In this document: piece by piece, positions 46,620 through 57,169 of the stretch
How positions within the stretch are numbered: the first letter of the stretch is position 1
Layout: each line of letters starts with the position of its first letter
From: Hygrophila difformis
Taxonomy: Eukaryota; Streptophyta; Magnoliopsida; Lamiales; Acanthaceae
NCBI GenBank assembly: GCA_030278955.1
Contig: JAOANR010000003.1
Location: forward strand, 59,637,628-59,701,627
Length of the DNA stretch: 64,000 nt
Direction: 5' to 3'
The notes under the pieces: generated by a model
The model's database searches: none
What the model was told of the DNA's origin: nothing
What the model saw: the letters and a program-made list of their open reading frames with translations, nothing else
Made by a program: the position numbers and the translations under genes

Positions 46620-48277
46620 AGGAAGAAGATGAATCCCAGTCTATTAGGCTTTATTTCATTTCCATTTTAGTAGTAGTAATCTGCAAGGGAATCCCCCTTT
46701 TGTGTGTGCAGGTTTGTATCAACTGCACAAGGATCCCTTGCCACGGATGTATTTACTGCTTTCCCTAAATTGGAACTCAGCTTTTGAGACCACTGAACAA
46801 TTCTTTAATGCTTTCCTTTGAAAAGATGTCTGCACAGTCCGAGATGAATAAGTGACTGTCAGGCCAAAAATATGCTGTTGACATACCCAGTATGTCAGCA
46901 GTGCCTCTTTACTGCTTTCAATTAAATAACCAGCAAAAATATGCATAAACTTGCTCTAAATTCACAGGTTGAATTTAGGCTTATGATTAAATTTTCAGAC
47001 TTTTAAATTGGGATAATATAATTGAGAACATGCATGAAATGAATTCCTGAGGTTTTGAGCTATAAAAATTTAATGATGCGATCAGCTTATTGGGTAATAA
47101 ATCTGCATGTTAGAGATTTCGATTGAATAAATTGTTAGAATTAAGCTTTGATTAAATTTGAGAATATTGTATGACATGAATCAACCCAACCTTGTGAGAT
47201 TTGAGCCATGAGTCACTTTTACTCATTCATTTTCTTTGATGTGTGAATCATTTTGATTAAAGGAAACTAGAACTTGCAATTGGGACCGATCCAAGACCAT
47301 GCCATATTCCCGAAATCGAGCATATGATCGAGGCACCTAGAAAACCCAAATTTTTGGCCTTCGTTTGAAATCCAAACCCAAAAATATTTCCCTTTAGGAT
47401 TAACCAATTTGAGCCTATAAGCCTAATTTTTCTTTGAAACCCTTCATATTATTCCTAGCCTTATAAAAAGACCAAGAAATTCAAACCCAAGTGTGTAAGG
47501 ATGAATTCTATCAAGGCATTACAATTTTTGATCATCAATGAAAACTATAAATCGGTATTCTATAAACCGATTCATAAAAAAAAAAAAAAAAGAAGTTGAA
47601 TTTCATTCAACATCAATAAATTGCGAATGACAAGCAATTAGACAATAGTCTAATGTCATGCAAAAGAAAACCAAAAAAAAAGAGAAACATTGGTGATCAT
47701 AAATTTTAAATAAAAATGCCAAGTTATGATAGAATCAATTCTTGCCACTTCTTAGCCCAATAATTCCCTTTTCCCACCTAATGTTACAACCGTAAGCCCC
47801 GTTATAACCCTTGAATAAGACCTCGTGATCTCGATTTGAAGAAATGAGCCGGTGGCGAGTTGGTCTGATTGCAAGCTTATGGGATAATTTAATTAAAATT
47901 GATTTTGAGCGTTCATGATTAAACCCCAATTGAGAGTGAGTGAAATTTTCCGATTCTCTTATATGTGAAGCTTTGTCTTATTACACATGTTCATGTCATC
48001 CTTTAATTCCCATCCCTAATCCTTGCATTTTTCAAACATGATGTTCATGAAGGATTGATAATACTGTTTGATTTGTAGGCCCGATATAGTGAGCAAGTAT
48101 CATTTCATTAAACACTGCAATCAAGGGAATTTAACACTTGTAGTTTTTGATTGTCTTATCCCAATCTAAGAAGAATGATATTTTTGAAGCCACGAAAATG
48201 AATTGAATATGTAGAGTCCGTGTTCTTACGAACATTGACTCTGACTGCTCGGGGACGATCAGTATTAAATGTGAGGA
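46620..48277 (+). other. Athila-type spacer between the F-box-like gene and the 3' LTR
   Basis: About 1.66 kb without a supportable reading frame. It includes an A run at about 47577-47591. It ends GTATTAAATGTGAGGA immediately before the LTR (TGTTGATAATGG), the likely plus-strand primer region. Confidence 0.6.
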
Positions 48278-48320
48278 TGTTGATAATGGCCAAAAATGAC
48301 CATTATTTTCAATCCATTTC
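48278..48320 (+). repeat. Athila-type 3' LTR, left piece
   Basis: First 43 bp of the 3' LTR (TGTTGATAATGGCC ...), cut off by the second gypsy element; the LTR resumes at 55931. Confidence 0.85.
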
Positions 48321-48999
48321 TGCCATGGATCATAGGATACAATCTTGTAAGGAACGAACAACAAACAAAGAATTAAAAGGATAGGGAAGCTATCAATACC
48401 AAGATCAAGCAAGGAAGAAGCAAACACGCCCCTACGTCGTATCCTCAACTTCTCACAAGTCCAAAGTGTTGATTGTAATCATCTTGGAGAGCTTCAAATC
48501 CAAGTTGATGGAGTTTGCCCAAGAATGAGCTTGGTGTGATCCCTCGGAAGAGAATGCAAAGTTGCAAATTTTCATTCAACAAAAGATAGATACAATGGTG
48601 TGGGAGAGGACATATATATAGAGGTCCAAGGATCCCTACATGGTTACAAGACTTGAACATAATTTAAGAAAAGAAGTGCACTAGCCTAACATAAGTTTGT
48701 GCACTATATTAAACTAGAACAACATAAAATAACCACAAAAAGATCACATAAGAGGGCACGGGTCAGCTGGCACGGGTCAGCTACTGGATATCGGGTCCTT
48801 TTAGGTGGATCCTGAACTTTCTTCTGGATTGTACTGAAGCAGGATCCTTGGTCCGGATTGGCATCCTATGGCCTTCAGCATCTCATCATCAAAGTTTTGC
48901 TCCAGTAGTTCAGCAACATGGGATGTGAACTTCTTGACTTGATTCCTCGTACAAGGACCAGTGGGAAACGTAAGTGCTACAGTTGCGGCTTCCATGCCA
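48321..48999 (-). repeat. 3' LTR of the intact gypsy element
   Basis: 679 bp; its first 199 bp (48999-48801) encode the last 65 residues and the stop codon of the polyprotein. Confidence 0.95.
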
Positions 49000-51900
49000 T
49001 TCCCTCCCCCATCGGAAGGTTGAGCCATCAACCGATAAGAATCTTCCTTGTCTCGTTCGAACAGTACAAGATCTGCAACATTGAAACTAGGATTAATGTT
49101 TCCATATTCATCAGGCAATTCTAACTTATACGCATTATCATTAATCCTTTCTAAAACTTTAAATGGGCCATCTCCTCGTGGAGATAGTTTGTTGCGTCTC
49201 TTGGCTGGAAATCTTTCTTTCCTCAGATGGAGCCACACCCAGTCTCCTGGCTTCAGCTCCAGTTTCTTCCTTCCCCTGTCATGATACTTGGCATATGACT
49301 CCGCAGACTTGATCAGGCTATCTTTAACATTCTGGTGTAGTTCTTTGATAGCTCTAGCCCTGTTCCTGCCATTAACATTAAGATACTCATTGCTAGGCAA
49401 TGGCAGAAGATCAATTGGAGTCAGGGGGTTAAAACCATAAACTATTTCAAATGGAGACATGTGAGTTGCACTATGAATATGTCTATTGTATGCGAATTCT
49501 ATATATGGAAGACATTCATCCCAACTCTTATAATTTGAAGCAGTAATGATACGAAGTAGGTTACCTAATACCCTGTTGACAGCTTCAGTCTGGCCGTCGG
49601 TTTGTGGATGAAATGCAGTTGAGAACAACAACCTCGTACCGATTTCACTCCAAAGGGATTTCCAGAAGTAGCTTAGAAACTTAACATCCCGGTCCGACAC
49701 AATGGATTTTGGAATCCCATGCAGTCTCACAATCTCTTTGAAAAACAACTTTGCAATGTGCAGTGCATCGCTGGTTTTTGTGCACGGTAAGAAATGAGCC
49801 ATCTTTGAGAACCTATCTACCACCACAAATATTGAATCCTTTCCTCTTGCAGTTCGTGGTAGACCAAGCACAAAATCCATGGAGATATCTAGCCATGGTC
49901 CAGCTGGAACGGGTAAAGCTTGGTATAATCCATGAGGCTTGACCGTAGACTTGGCTTTCAAGCACACGATGCACTTAGCAATGAAATCTTCAACTTGTTT
50001 CCTCATACCAGGCCAATAAAATCTCTCAGATAAGATCTCAGCTGTAGCATTCTTCCCAAAATGTCCCATCAGATGTCCATTATGGGCTTCATGAATCAAC
50101 AATTCTCGAACGGAGCCCCTAGGAATACACAACCTATTTTCCCGATATAGAAAACCATCCAATCTTGAAAATTCCTTAAAAGCATGTACCTCAGTTTCTC
50201 GGTACGCTTCTTCAAAATCAGGATCCGTGGCATATAGAGCTTTGATGTGCTCGAATCCCAATAAATGTGTTGTGGCAAGAGCTGCAAGGGTCGATCTCCT
50301 GGATAGAGCATCTGCGACTACATTATCCTTTCCCTTTTTGTAGCGAATGACATAAGGGAATCCTTCAATGAACTGGCTCCAACGCGCATGGCGCTTGCTC
50401 AATTGTCCTTGACCCCGGATGTGCTTCAAGGTTTCATGATCTGTGTTGATCACAAATTCTCGACCTCGAAGGTAATGTTGCCACACTCTCAAAGACCTCA
50501 CCACAGCATAAAGTTCCTTATCATAGGTGGAATAGTTCAACTGTGCTCCCGAGAACTTTTCACTGTGATAGGCTATCGGACGACCTTCCTGAATTAACAC
50601 TGCTCCCATTCCCGTTCCTGATGCATCGCATTCAACTTCGAACGGTAGATCAAAATTTGGCAAGGCAAGCACTGGAGCATGTGTCAACTTCTCTTTTAAT
50701 GATCCAAACGCTTTTTCTTCCGTCGGCCCCCACTTAAAATGATTGTCTTTTTTAAGTAGCGTTGTCAGGGGCGCGGCAATCACACTGAACTGTGCCACAA
50801 AGCGTCTGAAGAATCCGCAGAGACCTAAAAACTGGCGAATCTCATGTACATTCTTTGGAGGCGGCCAATCAGAAATGGCTTTGACCTTGGTTTCGTCAAC
50901 CTTGAGACCTCCTTGTCCAACAATAAACCCTAAGAAGTTCAGCTCGGTTGCGTGAAAAGTACACTTCTCCATGTTGGCGTATAGCTTCACTTCTCGTAAC
51001 CTGTTGATCACCTGTTGGACATGAAAAAGATGATCAGATTCGTTGGCACTGTATATCAAAATATCATCGAAATAGACAACAACAAATTTGCCAATGAAAG
51101 AACGAAGAGTCTCATTCATGAGACGCATAAATGTAGACGGGGCGTTGGTTAGACCAAATGGCATCACGAGCCATTCGTATAATCCGAACTTGGTCTTAAA
51201 AGCTGTTTTCCACTCATCTCCGGGTTTCACTCGAATCTGATGGTATCCACTTCTAAGATCAATCTTGGAAAAGATATTCGCATGCCCAATCTCGTCTAGC
51301 ATATCATCAAGACGTGGGATGGGGTGCCTGTACTTGATGGTTATGGCATTGACAGCCCTACAATCGACGCACATTCTCCACGTCCCATCTTTCTTAGGAA
51401 CTAAGAGAACTGGTACCGCACACGGTGATAGACTTTCGCGTACCCATCCTTTATCCAACAAATTTTGCACTTGCTTCTGAATCTCCTTAGTCTCTTCAGG
51501 ACTCATCCTATATGCTGGTCTGTTTGGAATAGAAGCCCCTGGCACAAAGTCAATCTGATGTTCAATACCTCTCAAAGGCGGTAAACCTGTGGGTACTTCT
51601 TCAGGAAATACATCTTTGTTTTCTTCCAGCATCCTAGCAAAATTCACAGGAATTTCAGGTGTAGCATTGCAAGTCCTTTTAGTTAACTCAATAGGTTTAT
51701 AGTAAGCAAGAAAGCAGTGACCTGTTGTGTTGTCGCCTTGAATTGCTTGCTTGAAATCAGTCTTTGTCAGCAGGAGGCAAGGTTCGGATGCAACATCACA
51801 AATCTCTACAGTGGAAATCTTAGCCTTTCCTTTCTGCGTTGCCTTGTGTTCTTCTTCTTCTTTCTTAATATTCTCCCTAAGTCTTTCCTGATCTAACCTT

Positions 51901-53735
51901 ATAATCCTAGGAGGAAGTGGCTTTACAGTGTACAACTTATTACAATACAAAAAGGTTAAAGAATTGGCACGACCTCTATATGTTACGTCTCTATCATACA
52001 ACCATGGTCGGCCTAACAGAATATGACATGCAGTCATAGGTACAACATCACATAAAACCTTTTCAGAGTAGGAACCAATCTTGATGGGAATTTTGGCTCT
52101 TTGATTCACCTTCAAAGTTCCATTATCATTCATCCAATGCAGATGATATGGCTTCGGATGTTCTTCAGTTTGGATACCTAACCTGCGAATAACATATGTA
52201 CTCACAACGTTAGTACAACTACCATTATCTACTATCACAGAAGCCAAATTACCATTCATATCACAATGACAATGAAAGAGATTCTCCCTTTGTTCATCCT
52301 GTGGTGGATTAATCTTGTCAGTGCTGAGGGTTCTCATGGCCACAAATGTGGTTAAGACCCTTTCTTCCTCTTCTTCGATGATCTCATGATCACCACTTGG
52401 TTCCGCGACATCGAAACGTTCAGGATTCTCATCCGATCCCTCTTCATCTGATTCCAAAATTTTCAAATGGCCACTTTCCAACACTGCGACTCTCTTTGTG
52501 AAAGGACAATCAGGAGAATAATGTCCCTTTCTCTGACACTTGAAACATATGACATCCTTGATGTCTCTTTTTGGTCGCTCTGGTTGTGCTCTCGGTGCTG
52601 GAGGCTTGTAGGTTTTGAACTCTTTGGCTAGTTCAAATCCTTTCGGTTGGTTTGGCTTTTCTTCAGGCTTGGGCCACGATTTACCTGTCCAATTCTTAGC
52701 AGGCCAAGGCTTGCTGGGTCCGGCTAAACTGTTTCCAAAAGTAACACGTGGTGCTCTGCCTTTATGTTGTGATTCAATTTTGGCGGCTAGGTGAACTAAA
52801 TCTTCGGTATGATCATAGCCACGTAGATCGACCTCATCTCTTATGTCCTTGCGAAGCCCTTCCATGAACCTAGAATTGGTGATCTCCTCATCTTCTCTGA
52901 CTCCACAACGGGTCATCAACTTTTCCATCTCTTGATAATATTCATTGACCGTCTTGTTGCCTTGAGTCAGAGTTGTCATTTTGTGATACAAACCCCTTCT
53001 ATAGTAGGAGGGTACAAAACGCTGTTGCATCAGTCTAACCAAGTCATCCCAAGTCTCAGTTGGCCTGAAACCACGTTCCCTGATTTCCTTTGCAGTCTTC
53101 TGCCACCAAGCTAAGGCATAATCTTTGAATTGAGTGACTGCGATCTGTACCTTCCTCTTTTCTGAATAACTGTGGCATTCAAATATCAGTTCCATGGAAT
53201 CCTTCCACTCAATAAACTCGCTCGGATCAGGAGTTCCCTTAAAGATTGGAATGTCGAATTTAATCCCCTTGATTTCTGACTCTTCATCATGATTATTATT
53301 GTGCCGGCCTCTTTGAGCTCTTGGTCCTCGAGGTATCGCTGCTGCAGGAGGAGGTGCCTGCCTGACTCTCCTGGCGTTTGCTGGTGGTCCTCCTCGCCTA
53401 TCGAAATGTCTATCGAGCTCCTCCTCGGCCACGGCCATGTCATCATCGGGATTATTCTCACTGTGCTCACTATCTGGATTGTTATGAGCGGCATCTGGAG
53501 CTGTCAGTTCCATATCACCTGCTAAGTGTCTCTGAACCATCCTAACAGCATGTTGCTCGACTGTTTGTCTGTGCTGTCTCAGGCGAGTAGTAACTTCAGT
53601 ATGTAACCCCTCAATTTGACTGTCAACCTTGTTATTCATGTCATCCATCCGCTTATCGAGGTTATCCATTTTCTGACTGAGTGATTGTAGGACATTGATA
53701 ATGTCTGAATCAGGTGATCCGGATATACCTGCCAT
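48801..53735 (-). CDS. gag-pol polyprotein of the intact Ty3/gypsy element
   Basis: 1,644 residues, uninterrupted. An N-terminal coiled coil (about 10-65, SLSQKMDNLDKRMDDMNNK) precedes the gag capsid domain (about 165-290: FIEWKDSMELIF ... DYALAWWQKTA). The CCHC knuckle CFKCQRKGHYSPDC is at about 395-410 and the protease IVDNGSCTNVVS at about 500. RT runs about 770-920, with CVDCRAVNAITIKYRHPIPR and catalytic YFDDILIYS near 890. The RNase H CDASGTGMGAVL is near 1035. The integrase (about 1205-1450) has the HHCC region (ending CIVCLKAKS) and DDE residues in SMDFVLGLP, VSDRDVKF and DGQTEAVNR. The C-terminal tail (PSFNVADLVLFERD, then 65 residues read from the LTR) has no recognisable chromodomain. 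The start is the first ATG, directly after an A-rich leader. A polyprotein reaching into the 3' LTR is known for CRM-clade chromoviruses; membership of that clade is inferred, not shown. Confidence 0.96.
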   Translation of the reverse strand: MAGISGSPDSDIINVLQSLSQKMDNLDKRMDDMNNKVDSQIEGLHTEVTTRLRQHRQTVEQHAVRMVQRHLAGDMELTAPDAAHNNPDSEHSENNPDDDMAVAEEELDRHFDRRGGPPANARRVRQAPPPAAAIPRGPRAQRGRHNNNHDEESEIKGIKFDIPIFKGTPDPSEFIEWKDSMELIFECHSYSEKRKVQIAVTQFKDYALAWWQKTAKEIRERGFRPTETWDDLVRLMQQRFVPSYYRRGLYHKMTTLTQGNKTVNEYYQEMEKLMTRCGVREDEEITNSRFMEGLRKDIRDEVDLRGYDHTEDLVHLAAKIESQHKGRAPRVTFGNSLAGPSKPWPAKNWTGKSWPKPEEKPNQPKGFELAKEFKTYKPPAPRAQPERPKRDIKDVICFKCQRKGHYSPDCPFTKRVAVLESGHLKILESDEEGSDENPERFDVAEPSGDHEIIEEEEERVLTTFVAMRTLSTDKINPPQDEQRENLFHCHCDMNGNLASVIVDNGSCTNVVSTYVIRRLGIQTEEHPKPYHLHWMNDNGTLKVNQRAKIPIKIGSYSEKVLCDVVPMTACHILLGRPWLYDRDVTYRGRANSLTFLYCNKLYTVKPLPPRIIRLDQERLRENIKKEEEEHKATQKGKAKISTVEICDVASEPCLLLTKTDFKQAIQGDNTTGHCFLAYYKPIELTKRTCNATPEIPVNFARMLEENKDVFPEEVPTGLPPLRGIEHQIDFVPGASIPNRPAYRMSPEETKEIQKQVQNLLDKGWVRESLSPCAVPVLLVPKKDGTWRMCVDCRAVNAITIKYRHPIPRLDDMLDEIGHANIFSKIDLRSGYHQIRVKPGDEWKTAFKTKFGLYEWLVMPFGLTNAPSTFMRLMNETLRSFIGKFVVVYFDDILIYSANESDHLFHVQQVINRLREVKLYANMEKCTFHATELNFLGFIVGQGGLKVDETKVKAISDWPPPKNVHEIRQFLGLCGFFRRFVAQFSVIAAPLTTLLKKDNHFKWGPTEEKAFGSLKEKLTHAPVLALPNFDLPFEVECDASGTGMGAVLIQEGRPIAYHSEKFSGAQLNYSTYDKELYAVVRSLRVWQHYLRGREFVINTDHETLKHIRGQGQLSKRHARWSQFIEGFPYVIRYKKGKDNVVADALSRRSTLAALATTHLLGFEHIKALYATDPDFEEAYRETEVHAFKEFSRLDGFLYRENRLCIPRGSVRELLIHEAHNGHLMGHFGKNATAEILSERFYWPGMRKQVEDFIAKCIVCLKAKSTVKPHGLYQALPVPAGPWLDISMDFVLGLPRTARGKDSIFVVVDRFSKMAHFLPCTKTSDALHIAKLFFKEIVRLHGIPKSIVSDRDVKFLSYFWKSLWSEIGTRLLFSTAFHPQTDGQTEAVNRVLGNLLRIITASNYKSWDECLPYIEFAYNRHIHSATHMSPFEIVYGFNPLTPIDLLPLPSNEYLNVNGRNRARAIKELHQNVKDSLIKSAESYAKYHDRGRKKLELKPGDWVWLHLRKERFPAKRRNKLSPRGDGPFKVLERINDNAYKLELPDEYGNINPSFNVADLVLFERDKEDSYRLMAQPSDGGGNGMEAATVALTFPTGPCTRNQVKKFTSHVAELLEQNFDDEMLKAIGCQSGPRILLQYNPEESSGST
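49000..49010 (-). other. polypurine tract inside the coding frame
   Basis: GGGGGAGGGAA on the - strand abuts the 3' LTR at 48999. It lies inside the gag-pol frame and is translated as the glycine-rich stretch SDGGGNG. Confidence 0.85.
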
Positions 53736-53736
53736 T

Positions 53737-53830
53737 TTTTTTTCTTTTTCTTTTTTTTTTTTTTTTTTTCTTCTTTTTTTTTTTCTCTCTCTTTTTTTTT
53801 CACTCTTTTTTTTTTTTTTTTTTTTTTTTA
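53737..53830 (-). repeat. A-rich tract immediately before the gag start codon
   Basis: On the sense strand about 94 bases are almost all A with occasional G, ending two bases before the ATG at 53735. It may act as an unstructured leader or poly(A)-type translation enhancer. Confidence 0.85.
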
Positions 53831-55225
53831 AATATACAAACTAACAATATATGTATAAAAGTGTTAGTAAAAATAAATAGAGAAAATAACACTCGAAAAA
53901 TCACAAGATTCTTACAACCAAATATTCAAGCTTGGACTGGTCCACAACCGGTCTGATGCCTCCGCAATAAATTCCAATCACACCTTGATAGTGGGAATTG
54001 AGGATAGAATTCGCATACGCACAATGCAAGAACCAGATTGCTATTGTTCGACTCGATGAAATAAAAGCACGGAGTGTATGTAAAATGCAATGCAAAAGAT
54101 GTATGTTCACTGTATTAATCAGCAATTGCAGTCAAATAATTCCAATCCTCACAATATAAAAGTGAACTCACCAAAATATGAAAAGTGGTATCTCACAGCA
54201 CTTGACTCCCAAATATTTAATTACACACAAAATCCTAAATAAGATTCCCCAAATTCACTACCCGGTTTATGCTAATCAATGGACAGATAAAAGTGATTAT
54301 GTTGGGGGCCCACCTTATATAACAATCTCAAATTTGATTTTTTTTTTGATTTTTTTTTTTTTTTTAACAAATAGAGAAAGATTGAAAAATTCAAACAAGT
54401 GTGAGGTGGGGTCTACTGGTAGTCCGTAGTATCACAAATTTGATTTGGGTATGTGGCTAATGCGGTATGGGTAGTCAAAGGATATATATTTATTCAATGA
54501 AAATCTTACCCACCCTTTTGCCTACTTTCTTGACTTTCTTTCTATTACCAAAAATCAAATCCCACGACTTTTTGAAAGTGATTTTTGTCTCATTGTTCCC
54601 AAAATCCTTTCTGCAGCCGATTTTAAGGACTTTTGAGTCCAATAACTTCCAACACCACAATCTAATACATTTAAATATTACCAGCTACTAGTAAATGCAA
54701 TTATTACTCCCACTAAAGTACAACAAACACACGGTTGTCTTGAGAAATTTGGATCAAACCTCAATACTCAAGAACAAATTGAATACTAAGGATGAACATG
54801 AAGTACATACTCAAGAACACTCAATAATCACTCAACGCTCTTGGAATTGCTGATGCAAATTATCCAATTAATCAAGCAAACAAATTTCAAATGCAAGCAC
54901 AACACATACAAGAGTCAAAATATGAAAACTAAAGATAAAAAACACAAGGAAAACAAGATCAAGAACCAAAAGTTGGTGGAATTTTCGGTTTTGGCAAGAA
55001 TATACACATAAACTTCATAAGGCCATAACTTTGTCATACGAACTCGAAATTGAGCATATCATATATGAAAATTCATCTACTCGACGAGAGGATTCTAAAT
55101 ATAAGCCCAGATTTTGAAGACTCCAAATATTCAGTTCGGAAATGGCCAAATCAGATTCTGTCCAGATTTCAGATTTTTTTTTTTTTGGTGTTTTTGATTT
55201 AAAAGCTCAAGAAAGATCCTATAGA
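53831..55225 (-). other. untranslated leader of the intact gypsy element
   Basis: About 1.4 kb between the primer site and the A-rich tract with no supportable frame. It contains further A/T homopolymers at about 54340-54366 and 55170-55186. Confidence 0.6.
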
Positions 55226-55238
55226 GGCTCTGATACCA
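55226..55238 (-). other. primer binding site, initiator tRNA-Met
   Basis: TGGTATCAGAGCC on the - strand, 13 bp inside the 5' LTR end, complementary to the 3' end of plant initiator tRNA-Met. Confidence 0.93.
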
Positions 55239-55251
55239 AATTCTAAACTAC

Positions 55252-55930
55252 TGCCATGGATCATAGGATACAATCTTGTAAGGAACGAACAACAAACAAA
55301 GAATTAAAAGGATAGGGAAGCTATCAATACCAAGATCAAGCAAGGAAGAAGCAAACACGCCCCTACGTCGTATCCTCAACTTCTCACAAGTCCAAAGTGT
55401 TGATTGTAATCATCTTGGAGAGCTTCAAATCCAAGTTGATGGAGTTTGCCCAAGAATGAGCTTGGTGTGATCCCTCGGAAGAGAATGCAAAGTTGCAAAT
55501 TTTCATTCAACAAAAGATAGATACAATGGTGTGGGAGAGGACATATATATAGAGGTCCAAGGATCCCTACATGGTTACAAGACTTGAACATAATTTAAGA
55601 AAAGAAGTGCACTAGCCTAACATAAGTTTGTGCACTATATTAAACTAGAACAACATAAAATAACCACAAAAAGATCACATAAGAGGGCACGGGTCAGCTG
55701 GCACGGGTCAGCTACTGGATATCGGGTCCTTTTAGGTGGATCCTGAACTTTCTTCTGGATTGTACTGAAGCAGGATCCTTGGTCCGGATTGGCATCCTAT
55801 GGCCTTCAGCATCTCATCATCAAAGTTTTGCTCCAGTAGTTCAGCAACATGGGATGTGAACTTCTTGACTTGATTCCTCGTACAAGGACCAGTGGGAAAC
55901 GTAAGTGCTACAGTTGCGGCTTCCATGCCA
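55252..55930 (-). repeat. 5' LTR of the intact gypsy element
   Basis: 679 bp, a duplicate of 48321-48999. The 64-codon frame at 55926-55732 is the LTR copy of the polyprotein tail, not a separate gene. Confidence 0.95.
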
Positions 55931-56513
55931 ATTTCCGTGTCTTAAACGGGCATTTGATCGCATTCCGGTCTTACATTAAGTAAGAAAGCAGTCGAATTGG
56001 ACTAATTTATGCATAATTGTAAAAATAATAAGCTGGTGTGAAAAAGACATAAATATGTAATTTTATTACATATTTATGTTAGAAAAATCCAAAAACATGA
56101 GAAAAAGAAAAGGAAACAAAAAGATGGGAAAAAGATAGAAAAGCCCACAAAAAGAATATTTTCGGCCCATCTGGCCCAATCCAGCAGGCCCAGGAAGACC
56201 TTTGTCGCGGAAGCCCCTTGGCGCGATGCAGTGTTCCGCGACAAAGGCATGTTCCGCGACCAAGTGGCCCAAATGAAGAGGAGACCAGCCAAGCCCCTTG
56301 GCGCGATGACCTTTGTCGCGATGGCATGCTCCGCGAAAAAGGCATGTTCCGCGACCAAGATGCACAAATAGAGACACAAGACCCAGTCGAGAAGCCTTGC
56401 CACATGCAGTGTGTTCCGCGACCAACTTGATGCTCCGAGACAAAGCTGTGATGTGTGTGATGTCTTAAGACACAATGGGCTAGAATCAAGGCCCATGGGC
56501 TTAGGGTTACCCT

Positions 56514-56522
56514 TCTATAAAT
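56514..56522 (+). promoter_or_regulatory. TATA box of the Athila-type LTR
   Basis: CTATAAATA followed by TGAGG; genomic RNA of the element would start near 56545-56555, placing the hairpin array inside its 5' leader. Confidence 0.6.
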
Positions 56523-57169
56523 ATGAGGTGTCTCCCATGAGCTAGGGGAGTTGGCCAGTAGAGAGATTGAAATTCTTGTAGAGCTCTTGCAGGCAAGCTT
56601 AGGAGTTCTTCCTTAGGTAGAATAGTTTAGGTTTATTTTCATGTATTATTTAATTTTTGCTCTTAGTTTAGCTTAGTTTAGTGTTTTACTGTTCACAGTG
56701 CTTAGATAGCCATTTTTATACCATGTTTTGTTTTCTAAACTCTTGTTTTAGGGTTTGTAATACCCAAATCATGGGTATTAACAATACCTCTTCAATAATA
56801 TGGGAAAACATTCATCATTTGTGTCCCAAATCATGAAATGGGTCTCACACCCCATGGATCTATGCTTTCTTTTTCATTTTGGGGTCATTTGACCCCCATT
56901 TCGTTATTTTTATGTTTACTGTTGGCATATTATGGATAATGTTGTGTGGATGTGTGATCAAACCCTAGATTAGGACTCCTGCTTTATTTTAATATTCTGC
57001 CCATCCTTGTTATTTTTGTTTAAGCATGTTCTCCTTTATTTTAAATGTTTCTTGCTTATTTTTAGCTTAGAATTGCTTTTTGATCTGAAATAGGGTGAGA
57101 TCACGCTGTTTGCATGCCACTGTTCATTTCTGCTTTTTCTGACTTTTGTCCTGAACCACCTTGGGCGCC

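Larger units (their letters stand above)
48321..55930 (-). mobile_element. intact young Ty3/gypsy element (7,610 bp)
   Basis: Two 679-bp LTRs (55930-55252 is the 5' LTR, 48999-48321 the 3' LTR), which look identical on reading and run TGGCATGG ... CCATGGCA. A 5-bp target duplication ATTTC lies at 48316-48320 and 55931-55935. It has an initiator-tRNA-Met primer site, a purine tract, and a single uninterrupted 1,644-codon gag-pol frame that runs through the purine tract into the 3' LTR. RT before integrase is the gypsy order. By LTR identity this is the youngest insertion in the window and may be active. Confidence 0.96.

Noticed and set aside
53714..53956. 80-codon frame beginning in the poly-T tract
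   Set aside because: Poly-phenylalanine from the complement of the A-rich gypsy leader.
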